NCBI GenBank assembly: GCA_964019055.1
Contig: OZ025219.1
Span: forward strand, 266,501 to 330,500
From: Anthopleura xanthogrammica
Taxonomy: Eukaryota > Cnidaria > Anthozoa > Actiniaria > Actiniidae
Direction: 5' to 3'
Length of the DNA stretch: 64,000 nt
Position numbers and translations under genes: made by a program. Shown in pieces: positions 46,233 through 56,619 of this stretch (positions are counted from its first letter, which is position 1; each line of letters begins with the position of its first letter). Under the pieces are notes generated by a model. That model made no database searches. It was not told the DNA's origin and saw nothing but the letters and a program-made list of their open reading frames with translations.

Positions 46233-46624
46233 CAAACCCTAATGTCTATTACATGCATGCGCATCTGTATAACGGGTGCGCGCTTGTTTGGCTTGGATCT
46301 TACAAGATCTCCCTGAGTATTCTGACGTGAGCTTGTTTTTTCGAGAAACCGGAAGCGGAAGTCACCTAGTATCTCGAGATTCAATAATCCAGGCTCAATT
46401 TTAAAAATCATGCGCGAAGAAAGGAATTTAAGTGCTGCGGTACCTTTTCCTATAAACCGATAACTTTCGCGCAACTTATCCTACGGTGAGGCAGTTCCAG
46501 TACAACCTATTTTTAGAGCTTATTAACATGTAAGGTACGGGGAGATCCTACTGCTGGGGCTCTTGTCTTTTATGTCCCCTGGGTGGAGACCAAACAATAG
46601 ACTTGTCCCTAGCACCATGGTGAT

Positions 46625-46685
46625 GAAAAGAAATAATACTCAAGAGATTGACACATGGTCAGAATTTAGAATACAGTGATCAGAC
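46625..46685. repeat. short copy of the core family
   Basis: AAGAAATAATACTCAAGAGA then TTGACACATGGTCAGAATT: the complement-strand reading of the CTTGAGTATTATTTCTT core. Confidence 0.6.
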
Positions 46686-46689
46686 GGCA

Positions 46690-47630
46690 TTAGTGGAAGA
46701 TGTTAAGTCTTGAGTCAATACTGCCACTATGTGCTAAAAGCCGGGCTATCCATGAGTCATAGTCGATCGTCTAATACAAACTAATGCCATCGTTGTTGAA
46801 TTGCGTGTGTGTTTTCTGTTTATTTAACAGCAAAATGTTTTCAGCACTTTCGAAAATAAAGAGGTAATACAGGATTCCAAATGTTTAATCTTAGTTGAAA
46901 ACACGATAGTGTCACTCAAAAACCACTGTAAAAACAGATCAACTAGAGTATTGTTTGGAAAGGGATAATTAGCATTCCGTTCTCTTCAAGAGATTGAGGA
47001 TAATCCGTCTCTATCTTTGGCAATCATACGAGAAGGACACATTCCTACAAGTTGCTCAACAAAGACAAGATATTCCTCAAAGTTGATCGTTTAGAACTCT
47101 ATTATAAGGTGAGTTAGTGTTAGAGATGTAGTTAAAAAAGTTCAGAACTTCCTGGATGTGAAACTAATGCAAGATACCATGTAATCCATGTAGTATAGGG
47201 TGGTTGAGATTGACAACTAAACTTGCCGGAAACTGTCTGGAAAGTCTTCCAAATCTCGCTGTTCTTAAAGAAGATCTTATGTCAGTTCATTAACTAATTT
47301 TCAGAAAAACGCTTCCGCGAAAAATAATGAGTTTTCAAATACTTTTTGACTTCTTCAACTAGAAAATCATTGAAATGATATAAATTTCCAGAGCTGAAAG
47401 AATGTAGGTAAAAGTATTCAATCCCGATGATATGAGAAGAATATCCTTATAATACGGCTTGAAGTACAGAATTGGATAATACTATTACGCAAAGAACTTA
47501 TAAAGATAGGATTTCTCAACGTGATGTTGGATGGCACAATTAACTCAGTATCAACTAAGACTTGGTCGTTTCGGGTAAATAAACTCTATGCACTCTAATT
47601 TCACCCCCTCGAACAGTAAAGTTAACAAGG
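46690..47630. other. spacer with ambiguous open stretches
   Basis: Two short open stretches look partly coding but cannot be settled. Around 46975-47095 the plus strand is open for about 39 codons and the minus strand reads INFEEYLVFVEQL, which resembles the second half of an EF-hand. Around 47200-47290 a plus frame reads LESLPNLAVLKEDL. Neither has both splice sites in order. Confidence 0.25.
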
Positions 47631-47633
47631 AGT

Positions 47634-47812
47634 GGGCTTGTTTAAGACACTGTTAAACAAAATAAAAAAAACATTGAAGAAAACCGCGTTAGATTCGAGA
47701 ATATACACTCTAGCTCATAAATAGCATCTCAGTTAGAAAATCTTTGCATTTTCTTGTGAATTTAGCTATCGAAAAATATTCTTTAATGACAAAAACAGAC
47801 GATTATAAAAAG
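47634..47812. repeat. dispersed duplicate, copy 1
   Basis: About 180 bp (GTGGGCTTGTTTAAGACACT ... GCTCATAAATAGCATCTCAG ... AAAACAGACGATTATAA) matches 48838-49011 at high but imperfect identity. Confidence 0.85.
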
Positions 47813-48305
47813 ATAATTTTGAACCATGTTATTAAGATGGCTGTCTAAATTCGTGTTGTTTCTCAATAATATTGTCAATCTATGCTGAGAAGCATTTTCA
47901 TTGACCTTAAAATCTGCCAGTCCATTATTGGAATACTATGGCTAACTCCCACTTAGTACAAAATGACAAACTTGCAGTCCGGTTCAGTACAAATCGTTTA
48001 GTTTACAATACACAGTAAAGTAAGTTTAAAGAATATATTTTCCGTGACCAAACTATTCAAGCAGAAGTTCTAATACAGAAGAGTTGACAATCTTAACGCA
48101 GTATTTGGGAGATTAGGAAGTTGATTACCCAAAGCCGTCTTTGCTGAGACAGTGGCTTATATCTGATAAGCAAGCTTGCAGACGTCGTGTAAGCCGTAGT
48201 AATCCCTTTATAATATCTTCTATATTTGCTCACCCACTAGAGAGCACTTCTCCGAAAATTAGTTTTTCAAGGTGTTAGGACATTTTGAGATGCAGACGAT
48301 GGGAG

Positions 48306-48320
48306 CTGAAGTATAAAAAT
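48306..48320 (+). promoter_or_regulatory. TATA-box-like element
   Basis: TATAAAAAT beginning at about 48312 in an otherwise mixed-composition stretch, with an ATG at 48414 in moderate context (AACCATGG) directly followed by GTATG. A promoter for an unseen plus-strand gene is possible; nothing downstream confirms it. Confidence 0.22.
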
Positions 48321-48719
48321 GACGTACAAGACCTGTTTGTTTCGGTCGTTGGGTCTGTCGTGTTCTGGTGTTTGTTTTAGAAAGAACATCAGTCGAGAAG
48401 TGATCGATAACCATGGTATGATTTTTCCCCCTCCTGACGTTGGTATCTTTAATCATTTTCGACGAGTTTAGAGTGATTGATGTTATTACAAGCGCTCTAT
48501 TATAAGGATATTGGCAGCTTAACTGCTCAGGGCATTTCCTGGCCAACCTAGGGAAGATTTATTCTTATTCTTGTCTATGCGAACTGAGAAGGTCGGCTTG
48601 CGAGAAATTACTTGTTTTAGAAGGAAGAAATATGACGATAAAAGATGAAATAAAATAAACAAAAAGTTAAAAAATAAACAAGAGGAGAAGAGAAGAGAGG
48701 AGAGGAGACGAGTGCTTAG

Positions 48720-49145
48720 ATGTGAAGTGATGTTGGTCTATCATCCCTCTTTGCTACTGCGCATACCGTTCCCTTGAGAATGCTTACAACTTTCCCTTTC
48801 ACTCATTCATCCATCCATTCATTTTTTGTCTGTTTCGTGGGCTTTTCTAAGACACTACTAGACAAAATAAAAAAGTGCTTTGAAGAAAAACGCGTTAGAT
48901 TAAAAAATATATACTCTAGCTCATAAATAGCATCTCAGTCAGGAAATCTTTCTTGTGTATTCAGCTATGGAGAAATATTCTTTAACGACGAAAACAGACG
49001 ACGATTATAATTTCCAGTAATGACTGTCTAAGGGAAGATTTATCTATTGGTCTTTATCATCAATCTCTGCTACTGCGCATACCGTTCCCTTGAGAATGCT
49101 TGCAGCTTTCCCTTTCATTCATCCATCCATCCATTCATTCTTTTG
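48720..49145. repeat. nested duplications, copies 2
   Basis: 48725-48830 and 49050-49145 are near-identical (GCTACTGCGCATACCGTTCC, CTTGAGAATGCTT, then CATTCATCCATC simple repeat). Between them 48838-49011 duplicates 47634-47812. The pattern suggests segmental insertion and duplication. Confidence 0.82.
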
Positions 49146-50054
49146 TCTTTTTCCTTCTTTTTAAAATAAAAATCTCATCCGAAAGTCGAACCAATTTCCT
49201 CATTGTCCAATATTTTCCCTAATGACCTCCAACACCTGTTACATATATAGTTCAGCCGCTGCCGGAATCCCACGGGCGATTCCCAACATACATCCGTACT
49301 GCACGGGTGTTTAAAGCCCGTCGGATATAACTCGCTAAAAAATCGGGTATCAAAAGCGACCTTTAAATAGTTTGCAATGCTATATTTTTGAATGAAGTAT
49401 GATGAGATATCTTTTCTCTAACGAAACATACTTGAAAACAGGTTATTGTTCTACCTCTAAAGAAAGCCGCCTGTGAAAAGTCTAGCTCTAAGTTCAATAT
49501 TTACTAATTTTAGAGGCATATTTTTTGCACTGTCATTTCTCCGTCAAAGCCGAAAATGTATCTAAACGTTTTTAGGGAGTGTGCAATTCGTTTTTTGTTG
49601 TTGTTGTTGACTTTTTCGTTTCGTTTCTTTTCTTTTTCCTAGTTTCTTTTTCCATCTTAATAAAGCAAGAACACGACTTTTAAGTTTCCTATTTCTGAAC
49701 TATTTTGTATCTATTATATTTTCTAAGTTGCTTAAACCTATTTTTTCTGCAAATCGACGTGTCAAATTTCCTTGCCCGTACAATCCCAAATAGTATATTT
49801 GATTTATTGTTATTGAGATGAAAATTCAAATAAAAAATCAACCTCCTTTAAAAAAATTGTTTTAGAGCTTTTAGCTTAACTCAATATTTACTTAGTTCTA
49901 AAACAACCTTCTTTGTTTAATTTTTTTAAGCAGTTTAATTTATTAAGTGAATGTTCTCAAGCAAACAATCAGACAGAGTGAGATGACGTTGTGAAAAGAT
50001 GTTGAACGAAATGTCACGTGGTATAAAAACTCTATTTCAGACCCATTTGGCTTG

Positions 50055-51105
50055 GCGAAACGTTTTCCCGCCATTTTAGAGCACGTGATTTCTCGGAAGT
50101 AGGACGTGATTTCTCAGAAACATTCTATGAACATATAAAGACCCATTTGGCTCAGCCGAATGTTTTCCCGCCTTTTCAGAGCTAGTGATCTCTCTGACGC
50201 ATTCTATGAACTTAAGACTCATTTGGCTCAGCCGAATGTTTTCCCGCCTTTTCAGAGCTAGTGATCTCTCTGACGCATTCTATGAACTTAAGACTCATTT
50301 GGCTCAGCCGAATGTTTTCCCGCCTTTTCAGAGCTAGTGATCTCTCTGACGCATTCTATGAACTTAAGACTCATTTGGCTCAGCAGAATGTTTTCCCGCC
50401 ATTTCAGAGCACGTGATTTCTCGGAAGCAACACGTGATTTCTCGGAAGCATTCTATGAACATATAAAGACCCATTTGGCTCAGCCGAATGTTTTCCCGCC
50501 TTTTCAGAGCTAGTGATCTCTCTGACGCATTCTATGAACTTAAGACTCATTTGGCTCAGCCGAATGTTTTCCCGCCTTTTCAGAGCTAGTGATCTCTCTG
50601 ACGCATTCTATGAACTTAAGACTCATTTGGCTCAGCCGAATGTTTTCCCGCCTTTTCAGAGCTAGTGATCTCTCTGACGCATTCTATGAACTTAAGACTC
50701 ATTTGGCTCAGCAGAATGTTTTCCCGCCATTTCAGAGCACGTGATTTCTCGGAAGCAACACGTGATTTCTCGGAAGCATTCTATGAACATATAAAGACCC
50801 ATTTGGCTCAGCAGAATGTTTTCCCGCCATTTCAGAGCACGTGATTTCTCGGAAGCAACACGTGATTTCTCGGAAGCATTCTATGAACATTCTATATAAA
50901 GACCCATTTGGATCAGCAGAATATTTTCCCGCCATTTCAGAGCACGTGATATTTCGGAAGCATACCATGAACATATAAAGACCCATTTGGATCAGCAGAA
51001 TATTTTCCCGCCATTTCAGAACACGTGATATTTCGGAAGCATACCATGAACATATAAAGACCCATTTCGCTCAGCAGAATGTTTTCCCGTCATTTCAGAC
51101 CGAGC
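50055..51105. repeat. higher-order satellite built from 76-, 100- and 79-bp units
   Basis: All units start ATGTTTTCCCGCC. Type A (76 bp) contains CAGAGCTAGTGATCTCTCTG; type B (100 bp) contains a doubled CACGTGATTTCTCGGAAGCA; type C (79 bp) contains CACGTGATATTTCGGAAGCA. Order by start: B 50060, A 50160, A 50236, A 50312, B 50388, A 50488, A 50564, A 50640, B 50716, B 50816, then C-like 50921, 51000 and 51079. The BAAA block repeats with a 328-bp period. The unit shares CCATTTGGCTCAG, TTTTCCC and CATTTCAGA(G/C)CAC(G/A)TGA with the 42.8-kb array. Confidence 0.95.
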
Positions 51106-51539
51106 CGGTAACAATTCCTTTGGCTGGGAATTTTCCTGCTATTGCAGACCACATGACCATTTCCTTAAAACTTTTATCTCTTTGTCTCTTGTTAATGGTT
51201 GAGAAAACACTCTCGTGTCTCAAGAACTGCATCTCAAGAACGAGGATTTCTGTAAAATGTTACAAGCCGTAGGGCACAATTGTCGTGAGCTTCTGTTTAG
51301 TTTGTCGCATAATGCTGGTTGGCTTATCTTACCGTTATCTTTTATCGCTATTATTTTTACCGTGAGGTTCGTTCAGCTAATAATACCTTAAAAGGAATTA
51401 TGACGATTACGATTATGATCGTGCTACTAGTCTAGAATCGAGTATGAACACTTAGAGAGAACATTATGAATTAAAGCATATCCTACAAGCAAAATGAAGG
51501 ATTTCTATACTCTGTTTTTTTAAACTACCTTTACATTTA

Positions 51540-52348
51540 TTATCGATACCCTGAAACAACCTCTGGGCTGATCTAAGTCAGGGCAGGGCTAACTCACAGA
51601 TCAAACCCTGAAACAACCTCTGGGCTGATCTAAGTCAGGGCAGGGCTAACTCACAGATCAAACCCTGAAACAACCTCTGGGTTGATCTAAGTCAGGGCAG
51701 GGCTAACTCACAGATCAAACCCTGAAACAACCTCTGGGCTGATCTAAGTCAGGGCAGGGCTAACTCACAGATCCAACCCTGAAACAACCTCTGGGTTGAT
51801 CTAAGTCAGGGCATGGCTAACTCACAGATCCAACCCTGAAACAACCTCTGGGCTGATCTAAGTCAGGGAAGGGCTAACTCACAGATCAAACCCTGAAACA
51901 ACCTCTGGGTTGATCTAAGTCAGGGCATGGGAAACTCACAGATCGAACCCTGAAACAACCTCTGGGTTGATCTAAGTCAGGGCATGGGTAACTCACAGAT
52001 CAAACCCTGAAACAACCTCTGGGTTGATCTAAGTCAGGGCATGGGTAACTCACAGATCGAACCCTGAAACAACCTCTGGGTTGATCTAAGTCAGGGCATG
52101 GTTAATTCACAGATCGAACCCTGAAACAACCTCTGGGCTGATCTAAGTCAGGGCAGGGCTAACTCACAGATAGAACCCTGAAACAACCTCTGGGTTGATC
52201 TAAGTCAGGGCATGGCTAACTCACAGATCCAACCCTGAAACAACCTCTGGGCTGATCAAAGTCAGGGCATGGCTAACTCACAGATAGAACTGACCCTGAA
52301 ACAACCTCTGGGCTGATCTAAGTCATGGCACGACTAACTCACGGATTT
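51540..52348. repeat. 57-bp minisatellite, about 14 copies
   Basis: Begins ATTATCGATACCCTGAAACA and continues as uninterrupted 57-bp units with few variants (GGGCAGGGC, GGGCATGGC, GGGCATGGGT). One unit has a 4-bp insertion (AACTGACCCTG near 52290). The right end grades into the SINE body (GATTTTAGCGTGTTAGGTCT). Confidence 0.97.
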
Positions 52349-52440
52349 TAGCGTGTTAGGTCTCGCGAGGGAAGAAAAACTGAAGAAAAACTCTCGAATC
52401 AAGGGAGAGACCTAACAAACTCTCACACGTGAAGCAGGTT
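52349..52440 (-). mobile_element. SINE body fragment
   Basis: TCGCGAGGGAAGAAAAACTG ... AACTCTCGAATCAAGGGAGA ... CCTAACAAACTC matches the body of the SINE family at 62.3 kb; the tRNA head is missing. Confidence 0.6.
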
Positions 52441-52734
52441 TTCTGAGGTTACATGAAGAAAGACGTGATACTCAAGAGAAAAAAACGGAAATGAAATAAG
52501 AAAACAATACAAGATTTTTAGTGAATGTTAACAACTATTTTTGAAATAAGAAATATTGAAATAGGGAAACAGTACGTGATGTTTGTGGTGAACGTCATCG
52601 AGTCAATTCAGGATTCTTATGAGGCGTTAACAAGTCAACAGCAAAAAATTGCACAGTTTCGGTGGTATCAGTTTGACGGGTCTTGTTTATTTACCGATAA
52701 TGAGTCAGCCATTCTTTTGAAATCTTATCAGCAA

Positions 52735-53330
52735 GAAATAATACTCAAGGGAATGACAAGTGATTGAACAGATCGGGGAGAAACAGTACTAATAATACTC
52801 AAGGGAATGTTGCACAGTGTCTGCGGTGACGGTCTTCTTTATTCACCAATAATGAGTCAGTTATTCTTTTGAAATCTTATTAGCAAAGAAATAATACTCA
52901 AGGGAATGACATGTAATTTCAAATGCAATAGATCGGGGATTAAACGGCAAAGAAGTGATCTACTCAAGGGAATGACATGTAATTTCAAATGCAATAGATC
53001 GGGGATTAAACGGCAAAGAAGTGATCTACTCAAGGGAATGACATGTAATTTCAAATGCAATAGATCGGGGATTAAACGGCAAAGAAGTAATCTACTTAAG
53101 GGAATTACATGTAGTTTTAGATACAAAAGATTGGGGAGAAAACAGTAGTAATAATACTCAAGGGAATGACATGTAATTTAAAATGCAATAGATCGGCGAG
53201 AAAACCGAACCTATAATACTTAAGGGAATGACATGTAATTTTAAATGCAATAGATCGGCGAGAAAACAGTACTTATGATACTCAAGTGGGAATAACATGT
53301 AATTTTAAATAAAATAGATCGAGGAGGGAA
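52735..53330. repeat. 66-bp tandem repeat (core family, opposite orientation)
   Basis: The AATGACATGTAATTTCAAAT word begins at 52905, 52971 and 53037 (66-bp period). More diverged units follow to 53330 (ACTCAAGGGAATGACATGTA). The complement reads CATTCCCTTGAGTATTATT, linking it to the 42.8-kb and 31.6-kb repeats. The plus frame is open through the units as 22-residue repeats; not called coding. Confidence 0.92.
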
Positions 53331-54860
53331 AAACGGTGCTTGTGCACTACAGTATTCTTATATTAACTGCGTGTGGTCAATATATCACAATGCTGTCATT
53401 CTTGGTGAATCAGAATGTCTTGTTATCTGACCTTCGATGCCCTACGCTTCCTCCATGATGTCAACTCCGACTAGCAGGAAATGAAAACGAAGAAAGTCTA
53501 CAATTCATCAAATATTTTCTAATAAAGTTTGATATTTCAGTTGTTTGGCTGCTGGAATTTTTTTAATCATTTTATCTTGCTTACAATTTTACTTCGTTTT
53601 ATTTTATATCTTATTTTATTTTATTTTATTGAATTCTATTTTATTTATCATATTATCTTTTATAAGTAGTGATTTTGAAAAACATAAAGTTTCAAATAAA
53701 AAAGAGTATAACGCGACGTTTCGGTGCTTATTTATTTATTTGTTTATTTTTTGACCCGTTTCCTTTTCTTTATTTTCATTTTCATTTTATTATATTTCAA
53801 TTCATTTTATTTTGTTATTTGATATTTATTCGATTTCATTTCTTATTTCAATTAATTTGTTTTTATTTTACCTCCTTTTTTATATATATATATATATATT
53901 TTTTCTATTTCAAATAAATCCCTCAAATAAAATGACTCAAATTATCACCAACCATCTAAAATTCTAATTTCTAATCTAATTTGTTGCAAAATCACAACAG
54001 AGGCAGAGTCCAGACTAGGAGAGCTCAAACATCAAATTGGAATTACGAAGTTAATCACTGAGGACTGCAGAGGGAGAAAACCCGTCGGAATACCCGGAGA
54101 AAACCCTAGAATCACAGTAGAGAATCTCTTATTTACACTACCAGTTTTTAATCAAGGGATATTGTTCTAATAACGCTTATATTTTTAGAAAATGTTGAAA
54201 AATTCAATGCCGGGATAACAGCAAAATCCGTGCCGTGTTTATTACTGATGACGTCATTGTCACTTGATCACGTGATACGAGCTTGAAACAGACAACGCGA
54301 CGACCAACTCGACAGACAAATATTTCCTTAAAAATGACATTTTCAAAATCCGAGGCTACGAAAAATGTGTTTCCTATTTCGGAACTTGAAAAAATTAACG
54401 GTGTGACATGATTATCGATGAATTGATCATTTACCTTCCATATGTCGCCTGAGGCACGGTAAATACCTTCAAGAGTTTTTAAAAAATTCTATTCTGGAAC
54501 AAATTCTACTTGCCTACGTACAAAAACTAACCAATTATATCACTCGTCACCAGTGATTTTTAGTCGGACCCCGGTGTCTAAGCCAATCAAATCGCTCGAC
54601 CCTAGTCCTTTTCAACACGTTAGGGTTGTTTATGAGGCCGATTCTTGCGTGTTGGGATTATTTTCATTGTGAGATTTTGGAAGATATTTCAGGCCAAGGA
54701 TTAATGAGACTTCATCAAAGTAAGGAATGCTTTTTTGATTTTTTTGTTATTTCATCACATTTGGTTTTTTTTTTGTGACATCTTTTTCTCTTAACTATTA
54801 TTTTTTCTTTTTATTGCTTCCCACATAAGCCTCTTTATTCTTCTTTTCTTTTCTCCTTAA
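53331..54860. other. intergenic, repeats only
   Basis: ATTTT-rich sequence (53560-53880), (TA)n at 53880-53899, a SINE body fragment (about 54045-54125) and a CRE-type TGACGTCA at 54249-54256. No gene. Confidence 0.5.
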
Positions 54861-54896
54861 GCTCTCTATTACATATCATATGTATACAAGAACTGA

Positions 54897-54935
54897 GAAA
54901 GAAGTAGAGTGGAGTAGAGTAGAGTAGAAGAGAGA
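54897..54935. repeat. (AGAGT)n-like tract
   Basis: Short GTAGAGT/GGAGTAGAGT repeat ending in (GA)n. Confidence 0.75.
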
Positions 54936-55052
54936 GGGTAAGAGAGTTACTGAATCTGATTTCCAACATTAGCGGTAGATTTTTAAAACTTAGCCATGTT
55001 TGTTGTTTGATCGTCTTCGTGTTTTGTTTCTGGGTGGTTCGTTCTTCCTTAC

Positions 55053-55191
55053 CCGGCGGATTCTCCACAGTCATCAACACCTCCCAATTATCATCAAATC
55101 TTAGCTCCATCATTCGACCATTCATAACGATTTTCTCATTTCTACTCACTAGTATAGCATCATTTTTTCCTCTATAATTTTTTTCTCTCAA
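55053..55191 (-). CDS. candidate coding exon, unrecognised
   Basis: The minus-strand frame reads RNEKIVMNGRMMELRFDDN then WEVLMTVENPPG, ending at a strong donor (CCG G/GTAAGG). Amino-acid composition is balanced (acidic, aromatic and Pro-Gly) and unlike the flanking low-complexity frames. The 5' limit is uncertain: an acceptor-like GTGAGTAG lies at about 55146, and the frame is open to about 55191 without an ATG. No family recognised and no partner exon identified. Confidence 0.35.
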
Positions 55192-55199
55192 AATCTATA

Positions 55200-55590
55200 C
55201 TTTTATTCATTGGCACCAGAATTTGTCTTATTTGGACACAAAAAAATCCTCAGCGTTTGATAACTATATCAGCTAAATAAATATTCTTTCGAAACACGTA
55301 TTGCCAAGCAAATAAACAATGAATTAGAATGAAAAATGAAAGAAAAGGTAGTTGAAAGCGATGGGAGGACAATAATAAAATTCTTAATAAAGAAACGTGA
55401 AGGTTGAGATGGTGAATGGTCCGGAACCGACAAGTAGTTTGAAGGTAGACTTGATTCGACAAAACGGCTCAGGTAGAAATTAAAATGTTTGGGCTTTAAC
55501 GTGGAATCCATTTAGACACTTATGTGTTAAAAACAAAATAACACGTTCTGAAGAAATGATAGAGCGTCAGAAGATAGAAAGAAAGAGAAA
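55200..55590. other. spacer with open frames on both strands
   Basis: At about 55393-55480 the plus strand reads KVEMVNGPEPTSSLKVDLI and ends at a weak donor (GGTAGAA), while the minus strand is also open there. Strand and reality cannot be settled. Confidence 0.2.
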
Positions 55591-55732
55591 GAGAGTAAAT
55601 AATGGGGAAAAAAAAGAGAGAGAGAGAGAGAAAGAAGGAAAGAAGGAAAGAAGGAAAGAAAGAAGGAAAGAAAGAAAGAAAGAAAGAAGGAAAGAAAGAA
55701 AGAAAGAAAGAAAGAAGGAAAGAAAGAAATTG
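55572..55732. repeat. GA/AAAG/AAGG simple repeat
   Basis: Purine tract of GAGA then mixed AAAG and AAGG units; the mirrored Ser/Phe/Leu-rich minus frames are artefacts. Confidence 0.95.
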
Positions 55733-55739
55733 TATATTG

Positions 55740-56470
55740 TATAATTTTGCCCAATAATTCACTCATAATCCTATCCCAAAGTCAATTGATATTACATCTA
55801 AGAACCAGCCTGTAAATCTTCGACATACGTGTCTACTGCTTAACTCATATTGTAAAACCTAGTTATAGAATTGAAAAGAAAATTGATTTCCAATTCATAC
55901 AAAAATTAGTCTCCAACATCGATAATCTTTGGTTCTTTTGTCCTGCCAGGCCTCATGAATCTTTTCCAATTATAGATTAATCAGTAGGAGCCCATACTAC
56001 AGGAAACATACGAACTAAATATACATCCGACAAGGACAGCCACTTCATGCATAGACAATAATGATTATTAGCTGGGAGAGATAATTACATACTAAAAAAT
56101 GATTTGTTCTTTTCCTTCTTAAAAAAATGTTTTAATTCCAATTCAGTCAGAATTTGCTAAGTTTCTCTCAATTGATACGAGAGTTTTTCTCCCTCCACAA
56201 GCCCAACCCACTTAATTCGAATTCAGTCTATGAGTGTTCTATGTCCTGAATTTGAGCAACAGGAGCTCATTTAGGGGGTCTATAATATTGACTTCTGATT
56301 TAGTTAGAGCAATTTTGATTGCTTGTTGAAAACGCCTTAAAAATTGTAAACATTTGAGATTGGGCAAAACAAACAATTTGGCAAAAATAGGGCTCATTAT
56401 TCATTCATTCTTTTATTATTTCTTTTCCTTCCTTGTTTCTTTCTCGCCACCTTCCTTTTTCCCCTTGTTT
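55740..56470. other. intergenic, no gene seen
   Basis: AT-rich, with nothing recognised. A TCTCCCTCCACAAG fragment near 56190 may be another SINE-body remnant. Confidence 0.4.
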
Positions 56471-56476
56471 TTTGTT

Positions 56477-56508
<32 letters not shown>

Positions 56509-56512
56509 TTAT
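56468..56512. repeat. (TTTC)n microsatellite
   Basis: About nine uninterrupted tetramers. Confidence 0.95.
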
Positions 56513-56619
56513 TCAGAAATCTCTGTTACTACAAAAACAAAAATCCACACCCTCCCTGAACGACATAAGGTCATGAGGTCATGTTTAAGGAGGATGTTTG
56601 AGGTTCAGCAAATCTAACA

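Noticed and set aside
48259..48546. 95-codon minus frame MARKCPEQLSCQYPY...
   Set aside because: No domain and no splice or expression signals; the plus strand here looks more like a TATA-type promoter region, itself unproven.
50732..50986. 84-codon repetitive minus frame
   Set aside because: Lies wholly inside the higher-order satellite.
52525..52767. 80-codon plus frame with apparently balanced composition
   Set aside because: Its second half (TTTTGAAATCTTAT(C/T)AGCA) is repeated at about 52865 as part of the 66-bp repeat region, so it is repeat-derived.
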